Positions 31,804-40,552 of a DNA stretch of 64,000 bases are shown here, one piece after another. The notes beneath the pieces were generated by a model. That model made no database searches and had not been told where the DNA came from. It saw only the letters and a list, made by a program, of their open reading frames with translations. The translations under genes were made by a program, and so were the position numbers. Source of the stretch: Chryseobacterium shigense (GTDB lineage: Bacteria > Bacteroidota > Bacteroidia > Flavobacteriales > Weeksellaceae); assembly GCF_900156575.1 (NCBI RefSeq), contig NZ_FTNY01000003.1, forward strand, positions 789,133-853,132, written 5' to 3'. Numbering within the stretch: position 1 is the stretch's first letter; every line of letters starts with the position of its first letter.

Positions 31804-34479
31804 ATGAAAGGAAAGATTTCTTTATTTCTGATGCTTTTTTTTACCGTGCTCACTTTTGCACAGAAAACAGTGTCAGGGAAAATTACCGATGAAGACGGAT
31901 CTGCTATTCCAAGCGCCAGCGTTACCATAGAAGAGCCGGGCAAAGATGCTATTCTGGCCTATGGGATCACCAATTCCAAAGGGGAATACAAAGTGACATT
32001 CACTTCTTCAGAGGCTAATGTAGACATGAAAGTAAAGGCTTTCAACCAAAAATCTCAAACCAAACAGATTAGCAACAGCGATCAGACCATCAGTTTAAAA
32101 ATGCAGTCTGAAGCGACAGAAATAAAGGAAGTTCAGCTGAAAACAAAGATGATCACCGCAAGAGGAGACACCATTGCGTATGATCTTAAAGCGTTTGACA
32201 GTAAAAGTGATAGGACACTGGCCGATGTAATGAGAAAAATTCCCGGTATTGAAGTCAATAAAGACGGAACCATTCTTTACCAGGGTAATGCCATCAATAA
32301 ATTTTATGTTAACGGGAAAGACCTGATGGAAGGCGGTTACGGAACCATCAACAACTCGCTTCCAAAAGATGCCGTACAGAAAGTAGAAGTTCTGGAAAAC
32401 CACCAGCCGGTAAAAATTCTTCAGGATAAAGTGCCTTCTGACCAGGCAGCCATCAATATCAAACTGAAAAACTCCGTGACAATGACCGGAAGAGGAGAAG
32501 TGGGAACCGGTTTTGGAGATCCGTGGCTATGGAACGTTAAATTGACCCCTATGTTTTTTGGACAAAAAAGCCAGTGGGTGGTTAACTATAAAACCAACAA
32601 TGTTGGAGAACAGGTAGAAAATGAAGGAAACATCCTGGCCTTTGGAAGCCGATTTGAAGGAAGAAGAATTAATAGTTCCCAAAACGACTGGCTCAATGTG
32701 GAAAATGCCAGTACGCCCAATCTTCCGGTAAAAAGATACCTGATGAATAACGTCCATTATTTGTCGGCCAACTATCTTACCAATATTGATAAAAAGAAAG
32801 AATGGGAGCTTAAAGCCAATGCCAACTATACCAATAATGCGGTTGAAAGACAATCTTACAGCCAGACCGATTATTTTGAGGGAAGTTCCAATTATACAAA
32901 CATCCTTAATAATTTTTATACAGACAAAGCAAAAGGAGAACTAATATTCACGAAGAATGCCAAAAAAGGATTCTTTAAAAATACAACCAGCTTCTCTCAG
33001 TTCTGGAATGCAGACAGAGGAATTGTAGACAGAACAGATGTTAAAGATGGCAGCCTGAGACACGCAAACGAAGCAATTGAGTCACCTACAACCTCATTTC
33101 AAAACTCATTGAGTACCATTATTCCATGGAAAGAAAAAATGGTCAATTTGCTGTCATTTATAAGTTATCAGACAGACAGACAGAATCTGGATGTTTCTCC
33201 GTCGTCTTATTTAGGAATTCCTGGATTTACGCCTGTTCCAAGTAATTTCGTTCGTCAGAACCTGAGACTTAAAACCTTTGAAGCCAACCATTCTGCCAAC
33301 ATCAGCTTTTCCAAAAAAGGATGGACCCTTACGCCGGAAGTTGGATTTAATTTTAAAACAACAGATTTAGTTTCGGATTTATTCAATATCACAACAACAG
33401 GGGTATCTCCGAATGCATACAGCAACGATCTTACCTACACAACCGCAACACCTTACGGAAGCTTAGGAGTTAACTATAAGAATGAATCCTGGATGTTGTA
33501 TGCCAACTTCCCTGTAAACTCTAATAATATTAAAGCAGACGACCCGCTGAGAAATGTGGCAAAAACAGTAAACAAAGTTACTTTTGAACCCAATATTTTT
33601 GCACAATATACCTTTGCCTCTTTCTGGAAAGCTTCCGTAAATGCTAATATCAATAATAACTTTGGAGAAATAAACACAGCTTATTCAGGGTTTCTGATGA
33701 CTTCCCCAAGTGGTATTAATGCCATGGACATCAATAATCCGATTCCTGAGAACAATAATAAATCTGCAGGCACAAGATTGGAATACAGAAATCCATTAAA
33801 CAATTTATTCTTTAATGTGAATTATAGATTTTCTGATGCTAAAAGAAATCTGATTTCCAATCCCACGATCAATGGACCTGGATATAGCATTATGAAATAT
33901 ATAGAACAGGATAATCATGTCCTGAACAATGGATATTCAGCAGAAGTAGGAAAATATTTCCCGAAATTTAAAACAAATGCTTCCCTTACTTACAGCAATA
34001 ATACAGCAAAATCTGATGCATTCTTAAATAATGAATCTTACACCAATAATAACAATAGCCAGTCCTATGGTATTAAATTCAACAATACCTATTTTAGCTG
34101 GATGAGCATAGATTACAATGCGAGTATTTCAAGAACCAAGCAGACAAGTACAGGGAGGGTAAACTCTAGCGCTACCAGAACAGGATTTACGCATAATCTT
34201 GGAGCGTTTTTCTACCCGGTGGAAAACCATACTATCGGATTCAACTGGGATCAGGTTAATACCAATGCCGTCGGTCAAAAATACCACAACGGATTCTACG
34301 ACGTTTCATACCAGTTTACCTGGTCCAAAAAGAAGATTGATTTCGAGGTTAAATGGATGAATATCGCTAATAAAAAAGTATTCGAAACCTATGACATCAA
34401 TACTACGAATATTACCTACACAAGATATCAGCTCCGTCCGAGCCAGGTCATGTTTACCGTTAAATTCAATTTCAAATAG
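31804..34479 (+). CDS. TonB-dependent-receptor-like outer membrane beta-barrel protein
   Basis: An 891-residue outer-membrane protein: signal peptide (1-19), a carboxypeptidase-regulatory-like beta domain (about 21-100, KTVSGKITDEDGSAIPSASVTI), a plug-like domain (about 120-225, with IPGIEVNKDGTILYQGNAINKFYVNGKDL) and a long beta-barrel ending in aromatic MFTVKFNFK. It belongs to the group commonly found beside GLPGLI proteins, and indeed a GLPGLI gene lies downstream on the same strand. Ligand unknown. The TonB box is not obvious. Confidence 0.9.
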   Translation: MKGKISLFLMLFFTVLTFAQKTVSGKITDEDGSAIPSASVTIEEPGKDAILAYGITNSKGEYKVTFTSSEANVDMKVKAFNQKSQTKQISNSDQTISLKMQSEATEIKEVQLKTKMITARGDTIAYDLKAFDSKSDRTLADVMRKIPGIEVNKDGTILYQGNAINKFYVNGKDLMEGGYGTINNSLPKDAVQKVEVLENHQPVKILQDKVPSDQAAINIKLKNSVTMTGRGEVGTGFGDPWLWNVKLTPMFFGQKSQWVVNYKTNNVGEQVENEGNILAFGSRFEGRRINSSQNDWLNVENASTPNLPVKRYLMNNVHYLSANYLTNIDKKKEWELKANANYTNNAVERQSYSQTDYFEGSSNYTNILNNFYTDKAKGELIFTKNAKKGFFKNTTSFSQFWNADRGIVDRTDVKDGSLRHANEAIESPTTSFQNSLSTIIPWKEKMVNLLSFISYQTDRQNLDVSPSSYLGIPGFTPVPSNFVRQNLRLKTFEANHSANISFSKKGWTLTPEVGFNFKTTDLVSDLFNITTTGVSPNAYSNDLTYTTATPYGSLGVNYKNESWMLYANFPVNSNNIKADDPLRNVAKTVNKVTFEPNIFAQYTFASFWKASVNANINNNFGEINTAYSGFLMTSPSGINAMDINNPIPENNNKSAGTRLEYRNPLNNLFFNVNYRFSDAKRNLISNPTINGPGYSIMKYIEQDNHVLNNGYSAEVGKYFPKFKTNASLTYSNNTAKSDAFLNNESYTNNNNSQSYGIKFNNTYFSWMSIDYNASISRTKQTSTGRVNSSATRTGFTHNLGAFFYPVENHTIGFNWDQVNTNAVGQKYHNGFYDVSYQFTWSKKKIDFEVKWMNIANKKVFETYDINTTNITYTRYQLRPSQVMFTVKFNFK

Positions 34480-34491
34480 AAAATAAAAACA

Positions 34492-34524
34492 AAAAAAACC
34501 AATCTCCCGGAGATTGGTTTTTTG
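34492..34524. terminator. Bidirectional terminator
   Basis: AAAACCAATCT and AGATTGGTTTT flank a 5-base CCCGG loop (centre about 34508); A and T runs on the two sides serve the receptor gene and the convergent DinB gene. Confidence 0.85.
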
Positions 34525-34546
34525 TTTGAGGTCTATTCTGGTGTTT

Positions 34547-35044
34547 CTAGAAACTCTGATGGTCTGCGGATGGACCGTAACTTCCGGGAAGAGGAATATC
34601 ATTCAGCCTGTAATACACGCCCAGCTGTGCCCGGTGATGGGTGATCTGGTTCAGCGCATGGCGGATAGAACCGTATTTTGTCCATTTTGCCACTTCATGA
34701 CCATTGTTCTTGAGCGCCCAGGTATCATTAAGGTGTTCTTCTTTAGCATTTTCGAGAGCGTATTGGGCAGATTTGAAATTTTCATCCAGCGTATTCAGGA
34801 GGTCTTCTTTGGTGGACAAATGTTTGGGCTGAAAGCCTCCATTGGCAAAATCCAGTTCTGAAGTTTTCAGTATGGTGTCCGGCCATCCAAAGATTTCTGA
34901 AATATGAGTGGCAAGAGGCATGAGTTTCATGCTTTTTTCATGGGGCGCATACTCGTTTTTGCCTTCAGGATAAGCTTCAAAGAACTTTTTCGTCGTCTGG
35001 TACTCCGTTTCAAACTCGTCTCTAAATTGTGATAAAGTGTCCAT
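34547..35044 (-). CDS. DinB family protein
   Basis: A 165-residue four-helix-bundle protein of the DinB/YfiT superfamily. The three metal-binding histidines are seen as His in PLATHISEIFGW (about 47), and HALNQITHHRAQLGVYYRL (about 129-137). Some relatives are bacillithiol or mycothiol transferases; in flavobacteria the role is usually unassigned. Monocistronic and convergent with the receptor gene. Confidence 0.87.
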   Translation of the reverse strand: MDTLSQFRDEFETEYQTTKKFFEAYPEGKNEYAPHEKSMKLMPLATHISEIFGWPDTILKTSELDFANGGFQPKHLSTKEDLLNTLDENFKSAQYALENAKEEHLNDTWALKNNGHEVAKWTKYGSIRHALNQITHHRAQLGVYYRLNDIPLPGSYGPSADHQSF

Positions 35045-35290
35045 AATATTTTGTTTTTTAAGTACTTAAAGATAAAGTTTTTTAAGCAAAAAATGTTTTA
35101 ACGAAACGATAATTTTTCATCAGGGATAGGCTGTCGGCAATAATTCTAAATGACACCCATAAATCGATTAGAATAAATTGTAATTGACAAAATATTGATA
35201 GTCAATAATTTAAATTTGATTTAGTGAAAATTTGAAAAAAAACTGTAACATATTTCAACAAATGGTAACTAATTAGTAAACATTATTACA

Positions 35291-36199
35291 ATGAAAAATC
35301 TATTCTCCGTATTCTTTATTGCACTCTTTGCTTTTGCATCGGCACAGGATTCTAAAGAATCTAAAGAAACAGCCAACCGTTTCTTTTATGAACTGACTTT
35401 TAAGCCGAAGAAAGATTCAACGAAGATGGATAAAGTAGTGACTATTTTGGATATTACAGGTAAAAAGTCAATTTATCAAGATTATACAATTCCTGCTCAG
35501 GACTCGATTATCAAAGTCGCGGTTGACGAAATGGAAAAAACGAAAAGCTGGAAAGATGTAACAAAACTTATCAGAATGCCTAAGTTTTCTTATAAAATTG
35601 TTAAAACTTATCCGGAAATGAAGGAGCAATATATTGATAGAGTCAGCATGAATTTATTTGGATATGATGATGATATTAAATTTAATTGGAACATTTTACC
35701 AGAAAAAGAAAAAGTAGGAGAATACAATACACAAAAAGCAACTACAGAATTTGGAGGAAGAAAATGGACGGCTTGGTTCAGTACAGATATTCCTTTTCAG
35801 GATGGACCTTACAAGTTTTATGGTCTTCCCGGGTTGATTGTTAAAATTGAAGATTCAGAGAAGAACTACTCTTGGAAACTAAGTGGAAACAAGAAGATCG
35901 TAAATTATGAGGAAATGTCATATTCAGACAAGATTAATGCTAAATATGGAGTTCCTCAAACGCTGACGCCAACTACAAAAGAAAAGTTTGAAAAAGCTTA
36001 TGCAAGCTTTAAACAGGATCCTATGTCTGAGTTTCGTCAGAAAGTAACACCTGAAATGATGAGTATGAAAATGCCCGGATCAGATCTTACTATCGGAGAA
36101 TTCGCGAAAAAACAGGAAAAACAAGCAAAAGACTTCTTTAATTCTAATGACAATCCAATAGAGGTTTCTTCTCAAACTCCTGAGAAAAAGAAAAAATAA
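35291..36199 (+). CDS. GLPGLI family protein
   Basis: A 302-residue exported protein (signal peptide 1-18, ASAQ) of the Bacteroidota GLPGLI family. The name-giving motif is complete in GPYKFYGLPGLIVKIED (about 173-189), preceded by the usual AWFSTDIPFQDGP. Function is unknown; the family often accompanies outer-membrane barrel genes like the one upstream. A TAAATTTG -7 element lies at 35211-35218. The gene ends in EKKKK and a terminator, and both of these are copied again 621 bases downstream. Confidence 0.92.
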   Translation: MKNLFSVFFIALFAFASAQDSKESKETANRFFYELTFKPKKDSTKMDKVVTILDITGKKSIYQDYTIPAQDSIIKVAVDEMEKTKSWKDVTKLIRMPKFSYKIVKTYPEMKEQYIDRVSMNLFGYDDDIKFNWNILPEKEKVGEYNTQKATTEFGGRKWTAWFSTDIPFQDGPYKFYGLPGLIVKIEDSEKNYSWKLSGNKKIVNYEEMSYSDKINAKYGVPQTLTPTTKEKFEKAYASFKQDPMSEFRQKVTPEMMSMKMPGSDLTIGEFAKKQEKQAKDFFNSNDNPIEVSSQTPEKKKK

Positions 36200-36269
36200 A
36201 CATTCATATCAACTAAATTATATTTTTAAATCAACCCAGGTGCAGCAATGTATTTGGGTTGATTTTTTT
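36183..36269 (+). repeat. Direct repeat copy 1 (GLPGLI gene end plus terminator)
   Basis: 87 bases comprising the last codons of the GLPGLI gene, a spacer, and an intrinsic terminator (AATCAACCCA pairing with TGGGTTGATT, then T run). It recurs at 36804-36890 with three mismatches at an offset of exactly 621 bases. Confidence 0.9.
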
Positions 36270-36434
36270 TATCCCTAAATATTTTCAAGCATTACATTAA
36301 TCTATATTAAAGATATCCTAAATTACAGGTGGAATATTTACATTTTATGTAGCTTTAAGGAGAATATATCACAACATTTGGAAATTATTATACTGATTTA
36401 TATGTTTGCTAATTAACGATTTAAAAATTTTATC

Positions 36435-36719
36435 ATGAAAAAAATTATTTTTACATTATTATTTGCATCATCTACACTAATGTTTGCAAATAAAGAAGAG
36501 CCTAAGGTAAAGGGTAGTGTGGAGTATCAAAAGGAGCAAGTTTTAATGAAAAAAAGAGCAATTAAATTTCAAGAAGAAATGAAAAAAGAAAAAATTGTTT
36601 TAAAAAAACGGCCAAACAATCTTTCTTCTGCAGGATGTTATATTGCAATGTCACAAGTGATGCCTCCTGCTTTCCCAGATTATAGTTTGTGTGCCGCATT
36701 AGAAGCTGCGGGGTATTAA
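36435..36719 (+). CDS. Small secreted peptide with C-terminal cysteine pair
   Basis: A 94-residue protein: signal peptide (about 1-18, LMFAN), then a Lys/Glu-rich charged helix (about 20-60), then an uncharged C-terminal 28 residues with two cysteines (AGCYIAMSQ ... DYSLCAALEAAGY). The leader-then-core look resembles a precursor peptide, but no maturation gene is nearby. No known family. It is enclosed by the two 87-base repeat copies and is AT-rich. Confidence 0.65.
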   Translation: MKKIIFTLLFASSTLMFANKEEPKVKGSVEYQKEQVLMKKRAIKFQEEMKKEKIVLKKRPNNLSSAGCYIAMSQVMPPAFPDYSLCAALEAAGY

Positions 36720-36803
36720 AGTCATTAAACAAAAATGAAAAATATACTATTGTAGAGTGTGTTTTTTTACAGTTATGTTGTGTGTATAGTATTTTAAATA
36801 TCT

Positions 36804-36890
36804 AGAAAAAGAAAAAATAAACATTCATATCAACTAAATTATATTTTTGAATCAACCCAGGTACAGCAATGTATTTGGGTTGATTTCTTT
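36804..36890 (+). repeat. Direct repeat copy 2 (gene-end remnant plus terminator)
   Basis: Second copy of the 87-base unit at 36183-36269. It carries a four-to-five-codon remnant of a GLPGLI-type gene end and a working terminator stem (AATCAACCCA / TGGGTTGATT), which now closes the small-peptide transcript before feoA. Confidence 0.9.
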
Positions 36891-36926
36891 CATATCTGTC
36901 GTTATTTAGATTAAATTTAAATAGCG

Positions 36927-36934
36927 TATATTTG
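36927..36934 (+). promoter_or_regulatory. Predicted -7 element of the feo operon
   Basis: TATATTTG matches TAnnTTTG 20 bases before the TTG start of feoA. No clear -33 element and no evident Fur box. Confidence 0.5.
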
Positions 36935-36954
36935 CCCGTACTAAAAAGCAGGTT

Positions 36955-37209
36955 TTGAAAGAGAAGGACTTACATAAATTAAGCGGATTCCCTAAGAACA
37001 AAATGGGGAAGATTTTGGGTTATGACAATGACCACCTTAAAATGCCTAACAAGATCATAGAAATGGGACTTCTGCCGGAAACCATTTTCAGGATATTGTA
37101 TCAGGCGCCGTTCAATGGTCCTATGTATGTGGAATTTGGAGAAGAAAAAAGCCGCATCGCTCTACGTGAAGAAGAGGGAAATTATATCATTGTTGAAGAA
37201 TTGAATTAA
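36955..37209 (+). CDS. feoA: FeoA domain protein, ferrous iron transport
   Basis: An 84-residue SH3-like FeoA, the small cytoplasmic partner of FeoB. A TTG start at 36955 is preferred: the first ATG inside the frame (37003) would cut off the N-terminal LSGFPKNKMGKI that belongs to the fold. IIEMGLLPETIFRILYQAPFNGPMYVEF matches the family pattern (M-G-L-x-P-G-x...). The final base of its stop touches the feoB start, so the two are coupled. Confidence 0.9.
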   Translation: MKEKDLHKLSGFPKNKMGKILGYDNDHLKMPNKIIEMGLLPETIFRILYQAPFNGPMYVEFGEEKSRIALREEEGNYIIVEELN

Positions 37210-39242
37210 TGCAGGAAAATAAGAAAAAACAGGTCCTTTTGGTCGGGAATCCTAATGTAGGAAAGTCTACGGTTTTCAATGCACTGTGCAACAAAAAGCA
37301 GAAGACCGGAAATTATGCAGGAGTTACCGTGGCAAGCCATTCTGGAAATTACACGTATCAAAACGAAGAAGTTGAGGTCATCGACCTGCCGGGTTCATAC
37401 AGTGTTTACCCGAGCTCCGAAGATGAAGCTATTTTTTCCAAATTTCTTATCGACGAGCAAAAAAATTATGCAGGGGTCATTTACATTCTTGAAGCTTTAA
37501 GCTTAAAAAGAGGACTGCTCCTCTTTCAACAGATACAAGACCTCGGCATCCCAATGATTCTGGTAGTTAACCAGATCGACCAGGCAGAAAGAAGAGGAAT
37601 TACCATCGATATCCGGAAGTTTTCTGATGCTTTGGGCATTAAAATTATTCAAACCAATGCTAAAGAGCAGTTGGGAATAGACGAGATCAGAGACGCTGTT
37701 CTGAACAATGGCTTTGTAAAAACCGAAAAGACCTCTTTCGAAATACCCAACGAGCACAAAGATTTTATCCATAAACTGGTTGCCCACAAAGGTATTGACA
37801 ATGAATATAAAGCATGGATGAGCCTTTCTTTAGGCTCAGACGTGGTAAAAATAGCCTCAATAAAAGATAGAATGAACGAACCCGAATCCAAAAGTCTGGT
37901 TCCGAAAAGGCTTCAGGTGCAGGAAACGGTTAGAAGATATCAGAATGTTGACAAAATATTAGCAGACGTTATCTCTAAGAAAGCTCAGTTCAAAGAACTT
38001 CTCACGGAAAAATTAGATAGAGTACTGGTTCACAAATTCTGGGGCTACATCGTTTTTCTGATGATTCTGCTGGTTATTTTCCAAAGTGTTTTCTTCCTGG
38101 CCGAATATCCGATGAACTGGATTGATGATTTCTTCTCATGGCTGGCCGCATTTACCGGAGAACATCTTCCGGAAGGGCCGATCAATTCATTGATTTCAAA
38201 CGGAATTGTTCCCGGAATCGGAGGAATTGTAGTCTTTGCCCCGCAGATTGGGATCTTATTATATTTCTTATATTTATTAGAAGATTCAGGATATATGGCA
38301 AGAGTCGTATTCCTGATGGACAGACTGCTGCGTCCCTTTGGACTGAACGGGAAAAGTATTGTCCCTTTGGTGTCAGGGACCGCCTGCGCCATTCCTGCCG
38401 TGATTTCCACAAGGAATATTGAAAACGTAAGAGAAAGATTATTAACTATTCTGGTGACACCTTTCATGACATGTTCTGCAAGACTTCCTGTCTACAGTAT
38501 CATTATCGGTTTGATTATTTCTGAAGGATCATTCCTTGGAATTAAATATAAAGCATTGGTGCTGATGGGAATGTACCTTTTAGGTTTCCTTGTAGCCCTG
38601 TTTTCAGCAGCAATTCTTAAAAGATTTATCAAAAATGAAGGAAAGACCTATCTTGTCATGGACCTTCCTGCTTATAAAAAACCCCTTTTCGGATACGATC
38701 TTAAAATGGTTTTAGGTAAAGTATGGGAGTTCGTAACAGGAGCCGGTAAGATCATATTTATAGTAAGTATCATCATCTGGTTCTTAAGTTATTTCGGACC
38801 CAAACAAAAGCCAGAGCAGTTTGTAGCAACGAATGTTGAACTTGACCACTCTTATCTGGCAAAAATGGGTAAAGGAATCGAGCCTCTTATCGAGCCCCTT
38901 GGCTACGACTGGAAAATGGGAGTAGGAATTCTGACCAGTTTTGTGGCGAGAGAAGTTTTCGTAGGAACTATGTCTACCCTGTATAGCTTGGAGGATGATG
39001 CTCCTGAAGTAAAAGTGATCGATAAAATGAGAAGAGATGTGAAACCTGACGGAAGTAAAGTATTCAGCTTTGCAACCGGTATTTCCGTTCTCTTGTTTTA
39101 TGCATTTGCAATGCAGTGTGTTTCTACACTGGCAGTAGTCTACAGAGAGACCAAAAGCTGGAAATGGACCGGCTTTCAGGTAGCGATGATGACCGGTTTG
39201 GCATATTTTGTGTCGTTGATATCTTATCAGATTTTAAAATAA
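37209..39242 (+). CDS. feoB: Ferrous iron transporter FeoB
   Basis: A 677-residue inner-membrane Fe(II) transporter. The N-terminal G domain has GNPNVGKST (13-21), the switch motif DLPGSYSVYPSSEDE (about 59-73) and NQID (about 120-123). A helical GDI domain follows, then about eight membrane helices with two Gate motifs including VSGTACAIPAVI (about 393-404) and MTCSARLPVY (about 419-428), where the Cys residues likely line the path. Encoded between feoA and a small Cys-rich membrane protein. Confidence 0.97.
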   Translation: MQENKKKQVLLVGNPNVGKSTVFNALCNKKQKTGNYAGVTVASHSGNYTYQNEEVEVIDLPGSYSVYPSSEDEAIFSKFLIDEQKNYAGVIYILEALSLKRGLLLFQQIQDLGIPMILVVNQIDQAERRGITIDIRKFSDALGIKIIQTNAKEQLGIDEIRDAVLNNGFVKTEKTSFEIPNEHKDFIHKLVAHKGIDNEYKAWMSLSLGSDVVKIASIKDRMNEPESKSLVPKRLQVQETVRRYQNVDKILADVISKKAQFKELLTEKLDRVLVHKFWGYIVFLMILLVIFQSVFFLAEYPMNWIDDFFSWLAAFTGEHLPEGPINSLISNGIVPGIGGIVVFAPQIGILLYFLYLLEDSGYMARVVFLMDRLLRPFGLNGKSIVPLVSGTACAIPAVISTRNIENVRERLLTILVTPFMTCSARLPVYSIIIGLIISEGSFLGIKYKALVLMGMYLLGFLVALFSAAILKRFIKNEGKTYLVMDLPAYKKPLFGYDLKMVLGKVWEFVTGAGKIIFIVSIIIWFLSYFGPKQKPEQFVATNVELDHSYLAKMGKGIEPLIEPLGYDWKMGVGILTSFVAREVFVGTMSTLYSLEDDAPEVKVIDKMRRDVKPDGSKVFSFATGISVLLFYAFAMQCVSTLAVVYRETKSWKWTGFQVAMMTGLAYFVSLISYQILK

Positions 39243-39394
39243 TGGAAACTTCCTTAATTTTTCAGTACGTTATTATTGTATTGATTGTTGCATTTGCCTG
39301 TTACTCTTTATTTAAAGTACTCAGAAAGAATTTTGCGCCGAAAAAATTCAGCTCCAAAAGAAGCAGTTGTGATAAAGATTGCGGATGCTCATGA
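39242..39394 (+). CDS. FeoB-associated Cys-rich membrane protein
   Basis: A 50-residue protein with one transmembrane helix (about 8-27) and a basic tail ending in SSCDKDCGCS. Small Cys-rich single-pass proteins in this position are a known companion of FeoB, in the place FeoC holds in enterobacteria. The ATG at 39242 overlaps the feoB stop (TAATG); a longer frame reaching back into feoB was rejected. The cysteines may handle iron or an Fe-S cluster. Confidence 0.88.
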   Translation: METSLIFQYVIIVLIVAFACYSLFKVLRKNFAPKKFSSKRSSCDKDCGCS

Positions 39395-39462
39395 TCCTGT
39401 TTTAAGCTCATAATTGAAAAAATTGTAGTAATTTCATTTTCTGAAATTAAAACCATTTCGAT

Positions 39463-40491
39463 TTGAGCCCGAAATCAGTCGCTATCTTCATATTTTCTAC
39501 GGTAACCATGCTGGTAAAAGCCCAGATAGATACAACCAAAATCAAGTCTTATACAGATCAGGTTATGGTGCGCGTCAACCTTGATACCAATGTTGAAAAA
39601 TATGTTTTTACGGAAGGTCCTGAGGATAAACCGTTGGAAACCATCCTTTCGATTAACAACAAAACAAGAGCCTCTTTTTCTATTGATTACAGGATCATAA
39701 GTGCCACGGTATCATTTACGCCCAGTTTTCTTCCCGGAAACAATGATAATGAGCTGAAGGGCAACAGTTCCTATGCCGATTTCAGATTTCGGTTTTTCCC
39801 CAAAAGATTTATTCAGACCGTTTATTACAAAAATGTAAAAGGATTTTATATTGAGAATATGAAAGATCTCTTTCCCGACTGGAAAGAAGGAAAAGATCCT
39901 TACCTGCAATTTCCGGATCTCAGAATTCAAAGCTTTGGAGGATCTACGGCCTATGTGATGAAGAAGGATTTTTCCCTGAAAAGCATTTATACACAAGGGG
40001 AGTGGCAGAAAGAAAGCCGTGGAAGCTGGGTTCCTTTTGTGGATTATGATCTTTCGGTATTCAGAGATATTCTGAACGGACAGAAAAGCAAAGAGACCCA
40101 ATACAGTTTCGGAGCCAATATGGGGTATTTTTACAACTGGGTGCTGGGTGCTAAAAAAAGAGTCAATATCGCCCCAAATGTTTCACTGGGATTAGGCGGA
40201 ATGTTTTCCAGTAGCTGGGATATTGGTAATGATGGAACGAAACTAAACAAAGAAAATACTCAATATCTGACCCTGAGATTTGCGACAGGGCTTCATATAG
40301 GATATAATACAGACCGGTTCCTTTTCGGAGGAAAATTTAATGTCAATGCCTATGCCTATAATGAAAAAGATAACCAAAGTGTACAAAATAATAATTTATA
40401 CGGACTGCTTTACATCGGCTACCGTTTTCCACCTCCAAAAGTGGTACAGAGAAATTATGATAAGATCCAGAAAAAAATCCCTGTTTTATAA
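39463..40491 (+). CDS. DUF4421 domain secreted/outer-membrane protein
   Basis: A 342-residue protein of the Bacteroidota DUF4421 family, a predicted outer-membrane beta-barrel. A TTG start at 39463 gives a proper signal peptide (SPKSVAIFIFSTVTMLVKAQ); no ATG lies early enough. The mature part has alternating hydrophobic strands with SFSIDYRIISATVSFTPSFLPGNND and many aromatic residues, and ends in a YRFPPPK tail. No function known. Confidence 0.78.
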   Translation: MSPKSVAIFIFSTVTMLVKAQIDTTKIKSYTDQVMVRVNLDTNVEKYVFTEGPEDKPLETILSINNKTRASFSIDYRIISATVSFTPSFLPGNNDNELKGNSSYADFRFRFFPKRFIQTVYYKNVKGFYIENMKDLFPDWKEGKDPYLQFPDLRIQSFGGSTAYVMKKDFSLKSIYTQGEWQKESRGSWVPFVDYDLSVFRDILNGQKSKETQYSFGANMGYFYNWVLGAKKRVNIAPNVSLGLGGMFSSSWDIGNDGTKLNKENTQYLTLRFATGLHIGYNTDRFLFGGKFNVNAYAYNEKDNQSVQNNNLYGLLYIGYRFPPPKVVQRNYDKIQKKIPVL

Positions 40492-40508
40492 ATTACAGGT
40501 CTTTTAAG

Positions 40509-40516
40509 TATCTTTG
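40509..40516 (+). promoter_or_regulatory. Predicted -7 element of glmM
   Basis: TATCTTTG matches TAnnTTTG, 37 bases before the glmM start codon. Confidence 0.5.
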
Positions 40517-40552
40517 CCCGGAATAAAAACAACTTAAAAAAATAAAAACAGA

